Of a DNA stretch of 34,002 nt, positions 18,418-27,748 are shown piece after piece (within the stretch, counting starts at the first letter, position 1; each line of letters begins with the position of its first letter). Source of the DNA: Chitinophagaceae bacterium (GTDB lineage: Bacteria > Bacteroidota > Bacteroidia > Chitinophagales > Chitinophagaceae); the NCBI GenBank assembly GCA_017856545.1, contig JAFMEV010000007.1:1-34002 (forward strand). The letters run 5' to 3'. A program made the translations under genes and the position numbers. The notes beneath the pieces are model-generated. The model saw nothing but the letters and a program-made list of their open reading frames with translations. It did not search any database and had not been told where the DNA came from.

Positions 18418-19785
18418 ATGAGTAAACCTTCCATTCCTCAAGGTACCAGAGATTTTAATGCTGCAACAGTGCATAAGCGTCAATACATTTTAAACACCAT
18501 TAAGCATGTATTTGAAACTTTTGGATTCCAGCCATTAGAAACTCCTGCTATGGAGAACTTGGACACTCTAATGGGTAAGTATGGAGAAGAAGGGGATAAA
18601 TTAATATTTAAAATTTTGAACAACGGTTTGGATAATGCTGCAAAAGAAGCGCAAACCAAAGAAGGATTTGAAAAAATATTACAAGGAAAATCTACTTCCA
18701 CTATTACTGAAAGAGCGCTTCGTTATGATTTAACGATTCCATTTGCAAGATATGTAGCGATGCATCATGGTTCATTGACTTTCCCTTTTAAAAGATATCA
18801 AATGCAACCAGTTTGGAGAGCAGATAGACCACAAAAAGGAAGGTATAGAGAGTTCTATCAATGTGATGCAGATATTGTGGGTAGTGAAAGTTTAATCAAT
18901 GAAGTAGATTTAGTCGCGATATATGTAACAGCTTTTAAAGCCTTACAATTACCTGTGACTATTAAAATAAATAATAGAAAAATTTTACTGGCATTAGCAC
19001 AGGTTTGTGGTGGGGAAGAAAAATTAATTGACCTCACTATTGCGATTGATAAATTAGATAAAATTGGTTGGGAAAAAGTACAAGAAGAATTAAGTGCAAA
19101 AGGATTTAATGAAGAGCAGCAAAAGACCATTCATACCTACTTAACTATAAGTGGAACCAATCAAGAAAAATTAACCAAACTAGCACAACTATTGGCTGGA
19201 AATGAAAGTGCAAATAAGGGTATTGAAGAAATAAATTTTGTGTTGAATTATCATCAAGCAACTGGCATGTCACAATTTGTAGAGGCTGACTTTACCTTAG
19301 CTAGAGGATTAAATTATTACACAGGTATTATTTTTGAAGTAAAAGCAAACGACGCTCAAATGGGCAGCATTGGCGGTGGTGGCAGATATGATGACTTAAC
19401 CGGATTATTTGGCGTGAACAATGTTCCAGGTGTAGGAATTAGTTTTGGGGTAGATAGAATTTTTGATGTCTTAGAAGAAAAACAATTGTTCCCAACCACT
19501 ATTGAAGCAGGCACTCAAGTATTGTTTTTTAATTTAGGAGAACAAGAAGCTGCAGCCGCATATATTCAAATGATGCAGTTAAGAAATAAAAAAATTGCTT
19601 GTGAAATATACCCTGAGAAGAGCAAATTTGACAAGCAATTTAAATATGCTGAGAAAAAAAATATTCCTCAAATTGTGATCATTGGATCAGAAGAATTAGC
19701 AGCCTCACAGTGCACTGTTAAAAACTTAGCAACAGGCCAACAAAACACCATCAGTTTCGAAGCATTAAAAAATTACTTCGATTAG
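18418..19785 (+). CDS. hisS: histidine--tRNA ligase
   Basis: 455 aa; GTRDFNA, RALRYDLTIPFARYVAMH, FPFKRYQMQPVWRADRPQKGRYREFYQCDADIVG, GGGRYDDLTGLFG. Confidence 0.98.
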   Translation: MSKPSIPQGTRDFNAATVHKRQYILNTIKHVFETFGFQPLETPAMENLDTLMGKYGEEGDKLIFKILNNGLDNAAKEAQTKEGFEKILQGKSTSTITERALRYDLTIPFARYVAMHHGSLTFPFKRYQMQPVWRADRPQKGRYREFYQCDADIVGSESLINEVDLVAIYVTAFKALQLPVTIKINNRKILLALAQVCGGEEKLIDLTIAIDKLDKIGWEKVQEELSAKGFNEEQQKTIHTYLTISGTNQEKLTKLAQLLAGNESANKGIEEINFVLNYHQATGMSQFVEADFTLARGLNYYTGIIFEVKANDAQMGSIGGGGRYDDLTGLFGVNNVPGVGISFGVDRIFDVLEEKQLFPTTIEAGTQVLFFNLGEQEAAAAYIQMMQLRNKKIACEIYPEKSKFDKQFKYAEKKNIPQIVIIGSEELAASQCTVKNLATGQQNTISFEALKNYFD

Positions 19786-19787
19786 AT

Positions 19788-20192
19788 TTATTGGTTTTGT
19801 TTTTCTGCCCAAATAATTTCGTACAGTTCTTCTTTCTTTAATTCGTTAGAAGAGCCTGGTGCAGCAGCTGTTTCTTTTTTACCTACTAATTCCATTCCTT
19901 GAACAATTATAGCCACTTCTGTTACTGATTTATCAGCACCTCTTTTAAAGATAACACTTGCATCATATTGTGCTAAGTAAAAAGTGTCAACACTTTTCTT
20001 TTCAATAGCAGTTGAACCCATTGCAGAATTGATCATTAAAGAACTATCTTCTAAAGTAATTGTCACTTCAGCAACTGGACTACCAGCAGCAAATACATAT
20101 TTACCTACATAAGCTTTTAATGGACTCTCTTGTGCGCTTACAGTAAAAATCGCGCTCATACATAACACAGCTAAGAATAAAACTTTTTTCAT
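19788..20192 (-). CDS. small secreted hypothetical protein (single beta-rich domain)
   Basis: 134 aa; signal peptide MKKVLFLAVLCMSAIFTVSAQ; YVGKYVFAAGSPVAEVTITLEDSSLMINS pattern loosely like lipocalin/DUF3471-type modules. Confidence 0.65.
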   Translation of the reverse strand: MKKVLFLAVLCMSAIFTVSAQESPLKAYVGKYVFAAGSPVAEVTITLEDSSLMINSAMGSTAIEKKSVDTFYLAQYDASVIFKRGADKSVTEVAIIVQGMELVGKKETAAAPGSSNELKKEELYEIIWAEKQNQ

Positions 20193-20284
20193 AATGGCCT
20201 TTTTTAATTGATTTAGAACTTGAATTTAGAAACAATTAGCAAATCGGCAAAAGAAATAAATAAATACAAACAAAGCTTAACAAG

Positions 20285-20292
20285 TATCTTTG
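20285..20292 (+). promoter_or_regulatory. -7 promoter element TATCTTTG, 4 nt before rlmN ATG
   Basis: Perfect TAnnTTTG match; spacer CAGT then ATG at 20297. Confidence 0.65.
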
Positions 20293-20296
20293 CAGT

Positions 20297-21340
20297 ATGG
20301 ACAAGATGAGACCCAATATTAGACATGCACAAGTTGCTGATATTGAACGATTTATACAAGAAGCCGGAGAGCCTTCTTATAGAGTAAAGCAAATTCAAGA
20401 GTGGCTATGGCAAAAACATGCCCATAGTTTCGACGACATGAGCAATTTGAGCAAGGCTTTGCGTCAAAAGTTGGTAGAGCAATTTACCCTACCAGCCCTT
20501 ACCCTAGATGCCACACAATTAAGTGAGGATGGTACCTTGAAAACAAGATTCAGAACTTTTGACGATCATATGATTGAAGGGGTATTAATTCCAACCACTG
20601 AAAGAAAAACGGCATGTGTTTCTTCTCAGATAGGTTGTAGCTTAAGTTGTAAATTTTGTGCTACAGGTTATATGGAGCGTAAAAGAAATTTAAGTTTTGA
20701 TGAGATCTATGACCAAGTAGTCATGATCAAGCAACAAACCGAAAAAACCTATGATGCTAATTTGAGCAATATTGTTTTTATGGGAATGGGCGAACCTTTG
20801 TTGAATTATAAAAATGTGTTAGCAGCCATAGAAAGAATTACTTCACCAGAAGGCTTAGGAATGAGTCCAAGAAGAATTACCGTATCTACTGCTGGTGTTG
20901 CCAAAGGCATCAAACAATTAGGAGATGATCAAGTGAAATTTAAATTGGCCTTGTCTTTGCATGCTGCCAATGATAAAAAGAGAAACGAGATCATGCCTAT
21001 CAATGAAAGTAATAATATACAAGCATTGGTGGAAGCCCTAAATTACTTCTACAAGAAAACAGGCAATGAAATCACTTTTGAATATATCTTATTTAAAGAC
21101 TTCAACGATTCGGAGAAAGATGCAATGGAGTTAACTAAATTATACAGACAGGTGCCTGCAGATTTAATTAATGTAATTGAATACAATTCTATAGATCAGT
21201 TCCCATTTGATAAACCAGATGAAGATGGATTTGAAAGATTTGTAGATATGTTACAAAAAAATAGAGTGAACGTTAGAGTAAGAAGAAGTAGAGGAAAGGA
21301 TATTGATGCTGCTTGCGGACAGTTAGCCAACAAAGGGTAA
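20297..21340 (+). CDS. rlmN: 23S rRNA (adenine2503-C2)/tRNA adenine methyltransferase, radical SAM
   Basis: 347 aa; QIGCSLSCKFCATGYMERKRNLSFDEI (CxxxCxxC), VFMGMGEPLLNYKNV, RVRRSRGKDIDAACGQL. Confidence 0.97.
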   Translation: MDKMRPNIRHAQVADIERFIQEAGEPSYRVKQIQEWLWQKHAHSFDDMSNLSKALRQKLVEQFTLPALTLDATQLSEDGTLKTRFRTFDDHMIEGVLIPTTERKTACVSSQIGCSLSCKFCATGYMERKRNLSFDEIYDQVVMIKQQTEKTYDANLSNIVFMGMGEPLLNYKNVLAAIERITSPEGLGMSPRRITVSTAGVAKGIKQLGDDQVKFKLALSLHAANDKKRNEIMPINESNNIQALVEALNYFYKKTGNEITFEYILFKDFNDSEKDAMELTKLYRQVPADLINVIEYNSIDQFPFDKPDEDGFERFVDMLQKNRVNVRVRRSRGKDIDAACGQLANKG

Positions 21341-21342
21341 AT

Positions 21343-22377
21343 ATGAACAAGAAAAGAACAGACAATTTTGACAAGTTCTCCAATAAAAAAAAGGGAGCTG
21401 CTGTTAAAGAAGAATACAGACAAGAAAAGAAAAAAGCTAAAGTAGAATCAAGATTAGCGGGAGAAGCAGCACGTCAAAGAAAAAAAGATATTGCTCGAGG
21501 TATTGCAGTAGAACCAGTTGGGAATAATAAAAGAGGTCCCAAACCAAGTTTCAAAAAAAGAACCCCTGCATCCATGGATCGTGCGGATGAAAAAAGAACA
21601 GCTAGTATTGGTAAAGTAACAGCTAATACCGATGTGGAGCACGAGCAAATGCCATTGAACAAATACATTGCACATTCTGGTACTTGTGGAAGAAGAGAAG
21701 CTGCAGAATTAGTGAAAGCTGGAAATGTTACAGTAAATGGTGATACCGTTTTAGAGCCAGGTTACAAAGTACAATACAAAGATGTGGTAAGATTGAAAGG
21801 GAAAGTACTTAAACTACAAGTAACCCCTGTTTATATTTTATTAAATAAGCCAAAAGATTATATCTGTACAGCCAATGATCCTGAGGGAAGAAAAACCGTA
21901 TTAGACATTATTAAAAATGCGACCACACAAAGAATGTTCCCAGTGGGAAGATTAGATAGAAATACAACTGGTGTACTAATCTTGACCAACGATGGAGACT
22001 TAGCACAAAAATTAACGCATCCATCTTACGAGATTAAAAAAATATACGAAGTTACTTTAGACAAGCCTGTGACCAAAGCAGATCTTGAAGCCATTGCTGC
22101 AGGGGTAACTTTAGAAGATGGATTTATTGCTGCAGATGCAGTGAGTTATGTAGGTGCTGCAAAAAATGTAATCGGTATAGAAATTCACAGTGGAAGAAAT
22201 AGAATTGTAAGAAGAATATTCGAACATTTAGGATACGATGTAAGACATTTGGACAGGGTGATGTTTGCGAACCTTACTAAGAAAAATGTAGACAGAGGCA
22301 AGTGGCGTTTCTTATCTGAGAAAGAAGTTAGATTATTGAAATTCTTGAACAAGTCTTTTACAAGAAAAGCGAAATAG
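21343..22377 (+). CDS. RluB/RsuA-family 16S/23S pseudouridine synthase with long basic N-terminal extension
   Basis: S4 domain (LNKYIAHSGTCGRREAAELVKAGNVTVNG) plus FPVGRLDRNTTGVLILTNDGDLAQKLTHPSYEIKKIYEV and HSGRNRIVRRIFEHLGYDV. Start chosen at 21343, just after the rlmN stop, instead of 21313. Confidence 0.92.
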   Translation: MNKKRTDNFDKFSNKKKGAAVKEEYRQEKKKAKVESRLAGEAARQRKKDIARGIAVEPVGNNKRGPKPSFKKRTPASMDRADEKRTASIGKVTANTDVEHEQMPLNKYIAHSGTCGRREAAELVKAGNVTVNGDTVLEPGYKVQYKDVVRLKGKVLKLQVTPVYILLNKPKDYICTANDPEGRKTVLDIIKNATTQRMFPVGRLDRNTTGVLILTNDGDLAQKLTHPSYEIKKIYEVTLDKPVTKADLEAIAAGVTLEDGFIAADAVSYVGAAKNVIGIEIHSGRNRIVRRIFEHLGYDVRHLDRVMFANLTKKNVDRGKWRFLSEKEVRLLKFLNKSFTRKAK

Positions 22378-22381
22378 CAGG

Positions 22382-23089
22382 ATGTTAGATATTATTTTTG
22401 AAGACGATGATATGATTGTGTTGAATAAACCAGCCGGTGTATTAAGTATACCCGATCGCTTTGGTGTTACACCTTCTTTAAAATCTATGTTGATTGAACG
22501 CTACGGAAATATTTTCACAGTGCATAGATTGGATCAATTTACCAGCGGCTTGATCATATTCGCCAAAAATGAACATGCTCATAAAGAACTAAGTGCTTTA
22601 TTTGAAGGAAGAGATATCGAAAAAAAATACCTTGGATTAGTCATGGGGAATCCGCCTTCTGAAGGCTCAATAGATGTGCCTATCATGGAACACACAGTGA
22701 AAAAAGGGATGATGATTACCCATGCAAAAGGCAAAGCTGCTTTAACTACCTATAATGTGGTGAAATTTTACAAAAGATTTGCTTGGGTATCATTTCAAAT
22801 TCATACTGGGAGAACGCATCAAATTAGGGTGCATGCAAAACATATTGGACATCCCATGGTGGCAGATGAACTATACGGTACCGGAGAAAAATTATTACTC
22901 TCTAGCATAAAGAAAAAGAATTTCAAATTAGCTAAAGAAGCAGAAGAAGAAAGACCCTTATTGGCAAGACAAGCATTACATGCTTTTAGTGTTGCATTTG
23001 ATTATAAAGGAAAGAGGCTTCAGTTGGAAGCTGCTTTACCAAAAGATTTAACTGCTTGTTTGAAGCAATTGGATAAATGGAATGCTTAG
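22382..23089 (+). CDS. RluA-family pseudouridine synthase
   Basis: 235 aa; TVHRLDQFTSGLIIFAKNEHAHKEL, FQIHTGRTHQIRVHAKHIGHPMVADELYG. Confidence 0.93.
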   Translation: MLDIIFEDDDMIVLNKPAGVLSIPDRFGVTPSLKSMLIERYGNIFTVHRLDQFTSGLIIFAKNEHAHKELSALFEGRDIEKKYLGLVMGNPPSEGSIDVPIMEHTVKKGMMITHAKGKAALTTYNVVKFYKRFAWVSFQIHTGRTHQIRVHAKHIGHPMVADELYGTGEKLLLSSIKKKNFKLAKEAEEERPLLARQALHAFSVAFDYKGKRLQLEAALPKDLTACLKQLDKWNA

Positions 23090-23120
23090 GAAATAATGTA
23101 GCTGCTTTTTATACAAAAAA

Positions 23121-23639
23121 CTACTCGGTATATAAATCTAAAAGCCCTTCAGGCAATTCAACTGAAACTGTTTTCTTAGCGTGATTCACTCCTTTTAAAC
23201 TTTCTTCATGTAATGGTATGTATGCTTCTTGACCATTGTAATCTATTGTCACCAATAATTGATGAGGCTGTTCAATCACTTCTTTGATCACACCTAAATT
23301 CTTCCCTGCTTCTTGTACCATAAAACCTAATAAAGCCAATGGTGCATTTTTCTCAACTAATTTTTGAAAGGCTTCTTGTGGCACCCAAACTTTTTTAGAA
23401 ACTATCATTGCAGTAGCTTCTCTTGTTTTCATGCCTTCAAAATGTACATGTGTTAATGTATCCGTTTTAGCAGAAGCAGATTGAATAAAATAAGGAATAA
23501 AACTATTTTTAGTTTGCTCAACAAAAAGCGCATCCACCCCTTTAAAAGAAATGTTCTTACCCAATGCATGTTCTATAATCACTTGACCAGTGATCCCATG
23601 GGGTGCAACAATCTTACCAATATGTATCAAATCTTTCAT
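23121..23639 (-). CDS. rimM: ribosome maturation factor RimM
   Basis: 172 aa; IGKIVAPHGITGQVIIEHALG; directly downstream of rpsP. Confidence 0.92.
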   Translation of the reverse strand: MKDLIHIGKIVAPHGITGQVIIEHALGKNISFKGVDALFVEQTKNSFIPYFIQSASAKTDTLTHVHFEGMKTREATAMIVSKKVWVPQEAFQKLVEKNAPLALLGFMVQEAGKNLGVIKEVIEQPHQLLVTIDYNGQEAYIPLHEESLKGVNHAKKTVSVELPEGLLDLYTE

Positions 23640-23667
23640 ACGCTAAATTAATTCAAATCAATTCCAT

Positions 23668-23703
23668 AAAAAACCCCAGCTTCAAAAAGAAGCCAGGGCT
23701 TTT
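23668..23703 (-). terminator. Rho-independent terminator/attenuator between rpsP and rimM
   Basis: Minus strand CCCTGGCTTC-TTTTT-GAAGCTGGGG followed by TTTTTT; 10-bp stem with two G.T wobbles. Confidence 0.8.
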
Positions 23704-23730
23704 AAAGCTATTTTAATCTGTGTAAGAAAA

Positions 23731-24249
23731 TTATTCGCCTGCATCAGTTGCTTTCGCAACTTCTTCTTCAGCTGGTGCTTCTGGAGCAGCTTCTTCAGCT
23801 ACAACTTCAGCAGGCGCTTCAGCCACTGGCTCAGCAACTTTCTTTACAACAGGAACATACACTTTCTTAGCAGCTTGTGCATTCTTATGTGCAGCTGTTT
23901 TGCTAGCAATATTTGCTTCATGCTCTGCATACCAAGTTTGGAACTTAGACATTGCAGTTGCTTCATCAAATAAACCTAACTTAACACCTCTTAATAAGTG
24001 TTTTAAATACAATACTCCTTTGAATGATAAAATTCTGTGCACTGTATCAGTAGGTTGTGCTCCTTTGTTCAACCACTCTAATGCCACTTGACGATCCAAT
24101 TGGATAGTAGCAGGAACAGTTAAAGGATTGTAAGTACCGATTTTTTGGATGAATTTACCATCTCTTGGTGCGCGTCCGTCAGCCACTACAATAAAGTAGA
24201 ATGGTCTTTTCTTACTACCATGACGCTGTAGTCTCATTTTTACTGCCAT
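23731..24249 (-). CDS. rpsP: 30S ribosomal protein bS16 with acidic/alanine-proline-rich C-terminal extension
   Basis: [42 protein letters not shown]...; start set at 24249 (MAVKMRLQ) rather than the 24297 in the ORF track. Confidence 0.95.
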   Translation of the reverse strand: MAVKMRLQRHGSKKRPFYFIVVADGRAPRDGKFIQKIGTYNPLTVPATIQLDRQVALEWLNKGAQPTDTVHRILSFKGVLYLKHLLRGVKLGLFDEATAMSKFQTWYAEHEANIASKTAAHKNAQAAKKVYVPVVKKVAEPVAEAPAEVVAEEAAPEAPAEEEVAKATDAGE

Positions 24250-24294
24250 TTTAAATAGAAATTTATAGGCGTTAACAAATAGGGTTAATCGGTG

Positions 24295-24302
24295 CAAAGG
24301 TA
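24295..24302 (-). promoter_or_regulatory. -7 promoter element TACCTTTG upstream of rpsP
   Basis: Minus strand matches TAnnTTTG exactly; 45 nt before the rpsP ATG. Confidence 0.5.
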
Positions 24303-24381
24303 AGGGGAATCAGGCAAATAATTCAAGAATACCTTATTTCCTTTGGTAAATTTTATACTGAATATCAATCAGTTACAAAAT

Positions 24382-25713
24382 TTATCTTCTCAATCCTGGC
24401 ATTCTACCACCCAATCCACCCCCTGGCATTTGACCATTCATCATCTTCATCATTTGTTTCATTTGGTCAAATTGCTTGATAAATGCATTGATCTCGCTTA
24501 AATCTTTACCTGCACCTTTTGCAATTCTTGCCTTTCTACTTGGAGACAATAAATCTGGATTTCTTCTTTCTATCAAAGTCATAGATTGTATGATGGCTTC
24601 CACTCCTTTGAATGCATCGTCTTTGATGTCTACATCTTTTAAATTCTTACCCATTCCTGGAATCATTCCCATCAAATCTTTTAGATTACCCATCTTTTTA
24701 ATCTGCTGAATTTGGGTTAAAAAATCTTCAAAATCAAATTGATTTTTTCTAATTTTCTTTTCCAATTTTTTGGCTTCCGCTTCATCAAATTGTGCTTGCG
24801 CTTTTTCTACCAAAGAAGTGATATCACCCATTCCTAAAATACGCTGTGCCATTCTCTCTGGATAAAAAATATCCAATGTATCCATCTTCTCTCCACTGCT
24901 CATAAACTTGATTGGTTTATTTACAGTGTACTTAATAGATAAGGCAGCACCGCCTCTTGTATCGCCATCTAACTTAGTTAATACCACTCCCGTGAAATCC
25001 AAACGATCGTTGAAAGCCTTAGCAGTATTGACTGCATCCTGACCAGTCATGGAGTCTACTACAAATAAAATTTCTTGAGGTTGAATGGCGTTTTTAATAT
25101 TCGCAACTTCATTCATCATCATTTCATCCACTGCTAAACGACCCGCAGTATCTATGATGATCACATTTTTATTATTTTGTTTCGCATGTGCAATAGCATT
25201 TTGTGCAATAGACACCGCATCTTTATTTTCTCTTTCAACAAAAATATCTACCCCAATTTGTTCTGCTAACACTGTTAATTGATCCATCGCAGCTGGACGA
25301 TAAATATCTGCAGCCACCAATAAAGGAGATTTTTTTTGTGCCTTTAAGTAGGTTGCTAATTTTCCAGAAAAAGTGGTCTTACCAGAACCTTGTAAACCCG
25401 CTACTAAAATGATGGTGGGATTTTTTGAAGTATCTAGTAACGCTGCCTCTGATCCCATTAAAGCAGTTAATTCATCTTGTACTATTTTGACCATTAACTG
25501 ACCTGGGCTAATAGCATTGATTACTTTTTCACCCATTGCCTTTACCTTAATGGCGTCTGTAAATTCTTTCGCTATTTTAAAGTTTACATCGGCATCTAAC
25601 AAAGCCTTGCGAATATCTTTTAAGGTATTCGCAACATTCAATTCATTAATTCTTGATTGACCTTTTAGGTGCTTAAAGGCGGATTCTAATTTTTCACTAA
25701 GGTTATTAAACAT
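24382..25713 (-). CDS. ffh: signal recognition particle protein Ffh
   Basis: 443 aa; GLQGSGKTTFSGKLA, DTAGRLAVDEMMMNE, TKLDGDTRGGAALS, Met-rich C-terminus. Confidence 0.98.
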   Translation of the reverse strand: MFNNLSEKLESAFKHLKGQSRINELNVANTLKDIRKALLDADVNFKIAKEFTDAIKVKAMGEKVINAISPGQLMVKIVQDELTALMGSEAALLDTSKNPTIILVAGLQGSGKTTFSGKLATYLKAQKKSPLLVAADIYRPAAMDQLTVLAEQIGVDIFVERENKDAVSIAQNAIAHAKQNNKNVIIIDTAGRLAVDEMMMNEVANIKNAIQPQEILFVVDSMTGQDAVNTAKAFNDRLDFTGVVLTKLDGDTRGGAALSIKYTVNKPIKFMSSGEKMDTLDIFYPERMAQRILGMGDITSLVEKAQAQFDEAEAKKLEKKIRKNQFDFEDFLTQIQQIKKMGNLKDLMGMIPGMGKNLKDVDIKDDAFKGVEAIIQSMTLIERRNPDLLSPSRKARIAKGAGKDLSEINAFIKQFDQMKQMMKMMNGQMPGGGLGGRMPGLRR

Positions 25714-25732
25714 ACCAATGGATTAAGGGTGG

Positions 25733-25740
25733 CAAATATA
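25733..25740 (-). promoter_or_regulatory. -7 promoter element TATATTTG upstream of ffh
   Basis: Minus strand matches TAnnTTTG exactly; 19 nt before the ffh ATG. Confidence 0.55.
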
Positions 25741-25925
25741 CGTAAAACTTGACAAAGGAGATGAGGTCTATTTTATTGATTTTCAATGCATTAGATAAGT
25801 TTTAGTATTAGAAAATTTCCTAATTGGCTATTTCTTAACTATTTAGGTCAAAAAATAACTTGGAACCTATCATTTATTTAATATTATTGCACCTAACGAA
25901 ACCTATATAAAGAGGCTAAGATTTT

Positions 25926-26309
25926 ATGAGTAAGAAACAATTATTTACACTTGAATTTCCAGTTAGATGTTCTCCATCCATTCTTTTTGAATTTCTATCA
26001 ACTGCATCAGGATTACAAGAATGGTTTGCTGACAAGGTTGATGAATGGGAGAATGTTTACAGTTTTTCATGGAATGGTGGTGTACCGGACAAAGCAGAAA
26101 TATTAGATCAAGAAGAAGATAAATTTATTCGATTCAGATGGTTGCACGGAGAAAAGAATGAATATTTTGAATTTAGCATTGAAAAAACAGAAATTTCTAA
26201 TCAAACTATTTTAGTGATTAAAGATTTTGCAGAAAAAAATGAAATCAAAGACCAAAGCCAACTTTGGGGATATCAGGTTAAAGATCTATTTCATCGCATA
26301 GGTAGCTAG
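25926..26309 (+). CDS. START-like/SRPBCC (AHSA1-like) domain protein
   Basis: 127 aa; FPVRCSPSILFEFLSTASGLQEWFADKVDEWENVYSFSWNG pattern typical of SRPBCC/AHSA1 fold. Confidence 0.8.
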   Translation: MSKKQLFTLEFPVRCSPSILFEFLSTASGLQEWFADKVDEWENVYSFSWNGGVPDKAEILDQEEDKFIRFRWLHGEKNEYFEFSIEKTEISNQTILVIKDFAEKNEIKDQSQLWGYQVKDLFHRIGS

Positions 26310-26319
26310 TACTACAAAC

Positions 26320-27744
26320 TTGTTCAAAAAATTAGACATACTAATTCTGAAGGCCTTTATTGGACCTTTTATAGCAGCACTCACCATTACTACTTTTGTG
26401 CTGACGATGCAATTTTTTTGGTTGTACATTGACGACTTAGTAGGAAAAGGATTAGATTTTTTAACCATCATGCAATTGGTGGGATTGGTTGCCATTAATA
26501 CCATCACCCTTTCCTTACCGCTTTCTCTTTTGTTTTCTTCTATTATGACTTTTGGTAATTTAGGAGAGAGTTTTGAATTAGTAGCTATCAAAGCTGCCGG
26601 TATTCCATTGATACGCTTTATGCGTCCCATTTTTTTGTTCACCATTTTACTTTCTGGAGTAGCGTTTTTATTTGCCAATAATATTATACCTATTGCTCAA
26701 ATGAAATTGACCAAGCTTAAATACGATATCATTGTTGCTAAGCCTGCAATGGATTTGAAAGAAGGTGTATTTTATGATAAAATAGATGGATACATCATCA
26801 AATTAGGAAAAAAAGAATCCAATGATAGCGTCATGCATAATATCATCATCTTTGAAAAAAGATATGGCTTACAAGACAATATGACCATGGCTGCATCTGG
26901 TATCATGCGCGTTTCTCCTGATAAAAAGTTTTTAGAATTTACCATGTTCAATGGTTGGCGCTATCAAGAAAGAGGACAAAGAGGAAATACCCCTACTGAA
27001 TTCACAAGATTGTATTTTAAAGAATATAAAAAAGTTTTTGATTTAAAGTCTTTTCAACTGGGCAAGAATAATGATCAAATTTACGATCCAAAAATGTTGA
27101 GCGTTCGTCAATTACAACATGCATTAGACTCTGTAAAAAATAATGACTTCTATTATTTGAAAAAAACAAAAGCTGAATTGGGTGGTTATCTAAGATTTAT
27201 GAACTATAAAGACAGTACACAGCTATTTAATACTATTAAAGCGAAGCCTATCAAATCGATGAATGAAATTATTCCGGCTTCAGAAAAATATAGCACTGTT
27301 GAAAGCGTAGGTTACCAATTTGCAGCTATGATAAGTAGCTTGGGGTCATTGTCTATTGTATATAAAGATAAAATCCAATCTACTGCTTACCATGCTATTG
27401 AGTGGCACAGAAAATTCACATTATCTTTTGCCTGCATTGTATTGTTTTTAATTGGTGCGCCATTAGGTTCCATTATTAGAAAAGGAGGATTAGGAACACC
27501 CATGGTATTAGCTGTTGCTTTTTTTGTGGTATTTTTCTTACTGAATAATTTTGGTGAAAAATTAGCTAAATCAGGCACATGGGATCCTTTTGCGGGGATG
27601 TGGTTATCTAGCTTCTTATTAATCCCCATTGGTATATTTCTAACCTATAAGGCCATGAGGGATTCTCAACTCTTTAATCAAGAATTTTACTACCGAACTT
27701 TACAGCCAATTAAAGTAACTTTGAAGAAGTACTTTAAAAAATAA
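26320..27744 (+). CDS. LptF/LptG (YjgP/YjgQ) family LPS-export permease, TTG start
   Basis: 474 aa; KLDILILKAFIGPFIAALTITTFVLTMQFFWLYIDDLVGKGL, LSLPLSLLFSSIMTFGNLGESFELVAIKAAGI, APLGSIIRKGGLGTPM. In-frame TAG at 26299; TTG at 26320. Confidence 0.93.
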   Translation: MFKKLDILILKAFIGPFIAALTITTFVLTMQFFWLYIDDLVGKGLDFLTIMQLVGLVAINTITLSLPLSLLFSSIMTFGNLGESFELVAIKAAGIPLIRFMRPIFLFTILLSGVAFLFANNIIPIAQMKLTKLKYDIIVAKPAMDLKEGVFYDKIDGYIIKLGKKESNDSVMHNIIIFEKRYGLQDNMTMAASGIMRVSPDKKFLEFTMFNGWRYQERGQRGNTPTEFTRLYFKEYKKVFDLKSFQLGKNNDQIYDPKMLSVRQLQHALDSVKNNDFYYLKKTKAELGGYLRFMNYKDSTQLFNTIKAKPIKSMNEIIPASEKYSTVESVGYQFAAMISSLGSLSIVYKDKIQSTAYHAIEWHRKFTLSFACIVLFLIGAPLGSIIRKGGLGTPMVLAVAFFVVFFLLNNFGEKLAKSGTWDPFAGMWLSSFLLIPIGIFLTYKAMRDSQLFNQEFYYRTLQPIKVTLKKYFKK

Positions 27745-27748
27745 AACC

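Noticed and set aside
24250-24297. N-terminal extension of rpsP ([16 protein letters not shown])
   Set aside because: bS16 proteins start at the MAVKMRLQR-like position; the extension covers the leader after the TAnnTTTG element.
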